From: Bacilli bacterium
Lineage (GTDB): Bacteria > Bacillota_I > Bacilli_A > RF39 > UBA660
Length of the DNA: 9,169 nt
Reading direction: 5' to 3'
NCBI GenBank assembly: GCA_028685445.1
Contig: JAQUDY010000033.1
Location: 1-9,169, forward strand
Part shown: piece by piece, positions 6,079-9,169 of the stretch
Layout of the letters: every line of letters starts with the position of its first letter
Numbering within the stretch: position 1 is the first letter of the stretch
Position numbers and translations under genes: made by a program
The notes under the pieces: model-generated
What the model saw: the letters and a program-made list of their open reading frames with translations, nothing else
Database searches by the model: none
Told to the model about the DNA's origin: nothing

Positions 6079-7498
6079 AAGACTTATTATTGTTTTTATT
6101 AACCTTTTTATTTAAATTGTTTCCTTTAAATTTTATGTTGTTATTACCTGGGGAGTTTTTTAAAGTAGACAATTTCTTTTGTTGAGCTTTTTTATTCTTC
6201 TGGTTTTGCTGGTTATTACTTTTGGTTTTGTTTTTGTTGTTTATATTGTGTTTGTTATTTTGGTTCTTTTTTGATTGATTCGTTTGATCAAATTTGTTAT
6301 TTTGGTTCTTTTTTGATTGATTCGTTTGATCAAATTTGTTATTTTGATTCTTTGATGGCTTATCTTTTCTTTGATTTTGATTTTTAGGTATAGATTTATT
6401 TTTAGAGCTTATCTTGTTATTTGGGTGTGCTTCTTTTTTAGTTTCTTGCTTTCTATTTATATTTGATTTATTAATAGAGTTTACTTCAATTGGTTTTATA
6501 TCTTCTTTTTGTATATTATTTTTTTTCATAGAAGATATTTCTTTTTCTTGTTTCTTTTCTTCAATTTTTTTATTTAAAGCTGCTATCCTATTAAGAATCT
6601 CTTCTTTATCATTTGACTTTTCTTTTACTAATGATGAACCTGTTAAATCTTCTTTTACATCTACTTGTTTATCACTAAAGTTAGTGGTGATTTTTTCTAA
6701 AATCTTTTGATCGAAATTATTAATTAATAACTCTTTTTGTTCACTAATTTTATCATCTGTAAAATCAGCTTCTTTTTGATTAAATGTGTCTTTTGTTTGT
6801 ATCGGATGCTTTTTTATTCTTTCTAATGTTTCTAAAATTTTTTTATTTTCTTCATTTTCCTTTAAAATAGAAATGTCACCTTTTATATTTTCAGCTCTGC
6901 CTGTTACTCCCAACACTTTAAATAGTTTTAAAATATCATAGATTATAATTCCTAAGGCTGGAATTAATACTATAAAAAGCCAGCCTATTTTTGTAGCAAG
7001 GAATAATTGAATTTTTCCTAATTGCGGTATTTTTAAGACCGTTTTCCCAATTATGTCCTGTTCTTGAATAGGAAGCAGATCTGCTGATGTATTTGCATCT
7101 CCTTTAGTAATGAACTCTCTTTTATTATTTTCTTCATTTATTTTTATATCTAGAATTCTATGGGTGATAGTCATATCCGTATCCGCTATTAGAGCGTTAT
7201 CTGATTTATAAGTTATTACATCTCCCACTTTTAAAGAAGTAAAATCTGTTACTCTAACATTTAATATAATATCAGATACTTTAATTGCAGGTTCCATACT
7301 ACCACTGACAATTGTATATAAAGATATTTTTGGAGGAATTCCTTTTTTAGCTGCGCTGATTTTATTTGAAAATACATAATAAATTAAAAAAGCTCCCACT
7401 AAAAGAAGTACTACTATTATAGCTGTTGATAATAATTTTAAAACATATTCTAAAGATCCTTTTATGTTATTCTCATCATCTTTAGGACTATTTATCAT
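6059..7498 (-). CDS. SipW-type (S26B) signal peptidase I with long Lys/Asn-rich C-terminal tail
   Basis: 479 residues; typical SipW proteins are about 190, so about 285 residues are extra. TM1 is about 23-43. The catalytic domain shows SGSMEP (Ser67 predicted nucleophile), THRI (His113) and TKGDANTSAD (Asp134), the Ser/His/Asp set of the endoplasmic-reticulum-type S26B group rather than the usual bacterial Ser/Lys pair. TM2 is about 171-193. The tail is then expected to be cytoplasmic: a charged, probably helical section (about 205-330, ALNKKIEEKKQEKEI), then a very basic Lys/Asn/Gln section with a 14-residue repeat (NNKFDQTNQSKKNQ) and end FDKFSK. The family cleaves TasA/CalY-type precursors, two of which are encoded just upstream. 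ATG 7498 has AGGTGG four bases upstream. It has its own promoter, so it can be expressed apart from its substrates. The role of the tail is unknown. Confidence 0.93.
   Translation of the reverse strand: MINSPKDDENNIKGSLEYVLKLLSTAIIVVLLLVGAFLIYYVFSNKISAAKKGIPPKISLYTIVSGSMEPAIKVSDIILNVRVTDFTSLKVGDVITYKSDNALIADTDMTITHRILDIKINEENNKREFITKGDANTSADLLPIQEQDIIGKTVLKIPQLGKIQLFLATKIGWLFIVLIPALGIIIYDILKLFKVLGVTGRAENIKGDISILKENEENKKILETLERIKKHPIQTKDTFNQKEADFTDDKISEQKELLINNFDQKILEKITTNFSDKQVDVKEDLTGSSLVKEKSNDKEEILNRIAALNKKIEEKKQEKEISSMKKNNIQKEDIKPIEVNSINKSNINRKQETKKEAHPNNKISSKNKSIPKNQNQRKDKPSKNQNNKFDQTNQSKKNQNNKFDQTNQSKKNQNNKHNINNKNKTKSNNQQNQKNKKAQQKKLSTLKNSPGNNNIKFKGNNLNKKVNKNNNKSFDKFSK
6251..6354 (-). 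repeat. 42-bp in-frame tandem repeat in the signal peptidase tail
   Basis: Two identical 42-bp units (6251-6292 and 6293-6334) and a third degenerate partial copy to about 6354. Each unit encodes 14 residues, NNKFDQTNQSKKNQ in one phase. The perfect identity points to recent duplication; copy number could vary by slippage without a frameshift because 42 is a multiple of three. Confidence 0.93.
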
Positions 7499-7527
7499 AG
7501 TACCACCTATTCTATTCTCTATACTAC

Positions 7528-7556
7528 ATTATAAGCTGTTTAATATAAAAAAGCAA
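7528..7556 (-). promoter_or_regulatory. Promoter of the signal peptidase gene
   Basis: Minus strand TTGCTT (7551-7556), 17-bp spacer, perfect TATAAT (7528-7533). The start of the transcript would lie in TATAGAGAAT (7514-7523). The -35 is identical to that of the TasA-like operon promoter (8943-8971). Confidence 0.72.
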
Positions 7557-7603
7557 GAATTAACAACTTGTTTTTATAAGATTAATCTATATAATATATC
7601 GAT

Positions 7604-7653
7604 TATTAAATAAAAAAGAAAAATTTAAAATAATTTTTCTTTTTTATTTAATA
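7604..7653 (-). terminator. Long A/T hairpin between the TasA-like operon and the signal peptidase gene
   Basis: Perfect inverted repeat of at least 20 bp (7605-7624 with 7633-7652), extended by one pair on each side, loop about 6-8 nt. Arms are almost pure A on one side and T on the other (AAAAAAGAAAAAT/ATTTTTCTTTTTT), so it offers U-rich 3' sides on both strands. It lies 48 bases after the stop of the second subunit gene. It could terminate or attenuate the subunit operon, or protect the 3' end of its mRNA. Confidence 0.65.
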
Positions 7654-7700
7654 TGCTTTTTATATAAAAGATATTCATTAATTATTATTACTATTTATAT

Positions 7701-8291
7701 TTATGGTGTTGAAGTAGTAGAAATTGCTCCTACTTTAGTATTTACATAAGCACCAAATGTTTTACCTTTGTTTTCATCTTGAACTACATGAGTTTCTTGA
7801 AAAAACACTTTTAATTCATAGCTATGTTCTTTGTTAGCAACAACTCCTGAAAAGTTACCGTTACCTAAACTAATAGTTCTAGCGCCACCTAATATGGGTG
7901 TTTCTGTTATTTGACCAACTATTTGACCATTATTATCAGTGCTTGTTGAAGTTAAAGTATAACTAAGAGCATTATCGGTAAATGTATTTTCTGTTATTAC
8001 AAACTCTAATTCATAAGGCATTATTGATTCTGTAGTGTTACTTCCTGTAACAGTAAAGGTTTTAATCATTGCTGGTTCATTTACTGCTGGCTCAATATCA
8101 TCTGATAATAACATTTCTCCACCTTGATAAACAATTTTTAATTCACCAGCACCAACAGTGATCGTTGTTCCTTGATCTCCACCAGAAATATTAGCAGTAA
8201 AGTATGCAAATGTTGCACCTATTACGGCAACTAATAGTGTAGCTACTCCAATTACAGTTAATAATAATGTATTCGTTCTATTTCCTGTCAT
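7701..8291 (-). CDS. TasA/CalY-like secreted subunit with SipW-type signal peptide (second gene)
   Basis: 196 residues. The N-terminus (MTGNRTNTLLLTVIGVATLL) continues into VAVIGATFAYFTANISGG, the signature of SipW-dependent signal peptides. By analogy with B. subtilis TasA, cleavage is predicted after Ala29 (GATFA|YFT), giving a mature protein of about 167 residues. The mature part has no Cys and is beta-rich with YQGGE, YELEFVITENTF, ALSYTLTST, SLGNGNF and HSYELKVFF, ending SAISTTSTP-like (AISTTSTP). TasA/CalY (camelysin) proteins form extracellular fibres in Bacillus biofilms; fibre formation here is inferred. It is paralogous to the gene 25 bases upstream and shares its promoter. Its ribosome site is AAGGAGG about nine bases before ATG 8291. 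The gene for its presumed peptidase lies downstream. Confidence 0.88.
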   Translation of the reverse strand: MTGNRTNTLLLTVIGVATLLVAVIGATFAYFTANISGGDQGTTITVGAGELKIVYQGGEMLLSDDIEPAVNEPAMIKTFTVTGSNTTESIMPYELEFVITENTFTDNALSYTLTSTSTDNNGQIVGQITETPILGGARTISLGNGNFSGVVANKEHSYELKVFFQETHVVQDENKGKTFGAYVNTKVGAISTTSTP

Positions 8292-8316
8292 TATTTTTAT
8301 CCTCCTTCATTTTATT

Positions 8317-8916
8317 TTAAGGTTGTGTTGTTTGGTCTTCTCCGCTTGTTCTAACGTTAATATCTAAATGAGCATATAGTAATTTACCTTGATTTATATT
8401 ATCTTCAACACCAGGGTCTGGAAAATAAATATTAAGCAAATATGTATGTGCTTCCTGCCCAGAAGTAGGAGCTGTAAACTTGCCGCTTCCTAAAGAATGT
8501 GTTCCACTATTTGGAATACTAGTCTGAGTTGTAACTTCTGGAGCTTTTACTCCACCTGATGAAGAACTAGGATCAATAGTAAGTGTATATTTTAATGCCC
8601 CAACACTAAATGTATTAGTTGTAATTACTAGCCCGAGATCATATAAAACATCAGAGCTTCCTGAAGAAGTTGCTGATATCGTAAACTTTTTTTCTCCTTT
8701 TGATTCTGGACCATGTGTCATATTATGCGCTAATATAGCTTCTCCACCTTCGTAAGAGGTTCCTATAGTAGCCGAATTGATTCTCATTGTTTCACCTGTT
8801 TCTGCACCAGATAAAACAGCTGTAAAGTATGCGAATGTTGCACCTATTACAGCTACTAATAAAGTAGCTATTCCAACAATCATTAATAATATAGTGTTAC
8901 CTTTTCCTTCGTTCAT
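8317..8916 (-). CDS. TasA/CalY-like secreted subunit with SipW-type signal peptide (first gene)
   Basis: 199 residues, first gene of the two-subunit operon. The signal region MNEGKGNTILLMIVGIATLL then VAVIGATFAYFTAVLSG is nearly identical to its paralogue; predicted cleavage after Ala29. The mature part (about 170 residues) has no Cys and aligns by eye at YEGGE, YDLGLVITTNTF, ALKYTLTID, SLGSGKF, HTYLLNIYF, NQGK and the Thr-rich end TTQP. It is richer in Ser/Gly in the middle (DPSSSSGG) than its partner, and overall divergence after the signal peptide is high, so the two probably have different roles, such as major and minor subunits (inference). ATG 8916 has a GGAGG site nine bases upstream and a promoter just beyond. 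Confidence 0.88.
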   Translation of the reverse strand: MNEGKGNTILLMIVGIATLLVAVIGATFAYFTAVLSGAETGETMRINSATIGTSYEGGEAILAHNMTHGPESKGEKKFTISATSSGSSDVLYDLGLVITTNTFSVGALKYTLTIDPSSSSGGVKAPEVTTQTSIPNSGTHSLGSGKFTAPTSGQEAHTYLLNIYFPDPGVEDNINQGKLLYAHLDINVRTSGEDQTTQP

Positions 8917-8942
8917 TATGAATATCCTCCTTTACTATATTA

Positions 8943-8971
8943 ATAATAGCATTTCATTAAAATAAAAGCAA
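8943..8971 (-). promoter_or_regulatory. Promoter of the TasA-like operon
   Basis: Minus strand TTGCTT (8966-8971), 17-bp spacer, TATTAT (8943-8948) with TG extension (TGCTATTAT). A/T tracts just upstream (about 8982-9005) could act as an UP element. A TTGATT six bases further out is an alternative -35 but gives a poor spacer. Confidence 0.68.
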
Positions 8972-9116
8972 TCAATTTTATGATTTTTTTTATTTTTAAA
9001 ACAAAATTTAACACCAAAATGATATTTTTACTATTATTAATTAGTATAAGATATTTTATTTATTTCATACTGTTTTAAAATAAAATTATTACTTTTTAAC
9101 ATTATGATATATATAA
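8972..9116. other. AT-rich upstream region without a recognisable gene
   Basis: About 145 bases of A/T-rich DNA with homopolymer tracts upstream of the TasA-like operon promoter. I see no ORF with a ribosome site, no RNA gene and no strong hairpin. It may contain regulatory sites for the operon. Confidence 0.6.
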
Positions 9117-9169
9117 CCCCCCCCTGGGCTACCCCTGTCCGGCATCCTCCCCTGGGTGATCGGGCAAGC
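9117..9169. other. GC-rich terminal segment, probable chimeric or unrelated sequence
   Basis: Starts with eight C, then about 74% GC to the end (39 of 53 bases by hand count), against strongly AT-rich DNA everywhere else. CCCCTGGG occurs twice (9121-9128, 9149-9156). No known feature recognised. Confidence 0.7.

Noticed and set aside
6251..6354. CRISPR-like repeat array
   Set aside because: The copies are directly adjacent without spacers and in frame with the coding sequence; it is a protein repeat.
6414..6710. Plus-strand open frame opposite the peptidase tail, hydrophobic Phe/Ser-rich product
   Set aside because: Lys/Asn/Glu codons read backwards give Phe/Leu/Ile/Ser. No promoter or ribosome site seen.
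1..9116. UGA read as Trp, as in Mycoplasma relatives
   Set aside because: Trp positions use TGG and all genes are full length without in-frame TGA. Absence of TGA as stop is just AT bias in a small sample.
9001..9116. Terminator-like A/T inverted repeats upstream of the TasA-like operon
   Set aside because: Short, imperfect arms with long loops, as expected by chance in such AT-rich DNA.

Overview
This is an AT-rich window from a low-GC Gram-positive bacterium of the Bacilli / Erysipelotrichia / RF39 kind. The assignment rests on Lys/Ile/Asn-rich proteins, AGGAGG-type ribosome binding sites, a CdaA-CdaR pair, a DUF3048 (YerB-like) protein and a SipW/TasA-type secretion module. No DNA phylogeny was possible. 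All ORFs read through with the standard code; every stop seen is TAA except one TAG.

Left part (1-2649, all minus strand): cdaR (cut by the window edge) and cdaA overlap and form the c-di-AMP synthesis operon, with a TTG start for cdaA and its own extended -10 promoter. Upstream lie a small single-pass acidic membrane protein and a membrane-anchored DUF3048 protein. The small gene and the DUF3048 gene each end in a hairpin that contains the stop codon.

Middle part (2650-5454): two exported, membrane-anchored proteins are encoded convergently at 2768-3856 (+) and 3895-5391 (-), with back-to-back terminators in 50 bp. They share a similar N-terminal module (TM anchor, then a pseudopilin-like domain of about 80 residues with a Cys pair). 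Beyond it they differ completely: the first carries a C-terminal domain ending in a GTGT-x-x-DPY motif, the second has two InlB-type B-repeats (Flg_new) and an unknown C-terminal domain. All their cysteines lie outside the membrane and come in neighbouring pairs.

Right part (5485-8950, minus strand): an export and surface-fibre module. Two paralogous TasA/CalY-like proteins with SipW-type signal peptides form one operon. A long A/T hairpin separates it from a SipW-type (S26B) signal peptidase that carries an unusual tail of about 285 residues, Lys/Asn/Gln rich, with a 42-bp tandem repeat. Then comes a small exported protein of unknown function driven by a near-consensus promoter, with a perfect 24-bp palindrome at its transcript start. 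The likely logic is that the peptidase matures the two fibre-type subunits and the small protein is an accessory. Most promoters here are TG-extended -10 boxes with exactly 17-bp spacers.

The last 53 bases (9117-9169) switch abruptly from AT-rich to about 74% GC after a run of eight C. They look foreign to the contig and probably reflect a chimeric or low-quality contig end.
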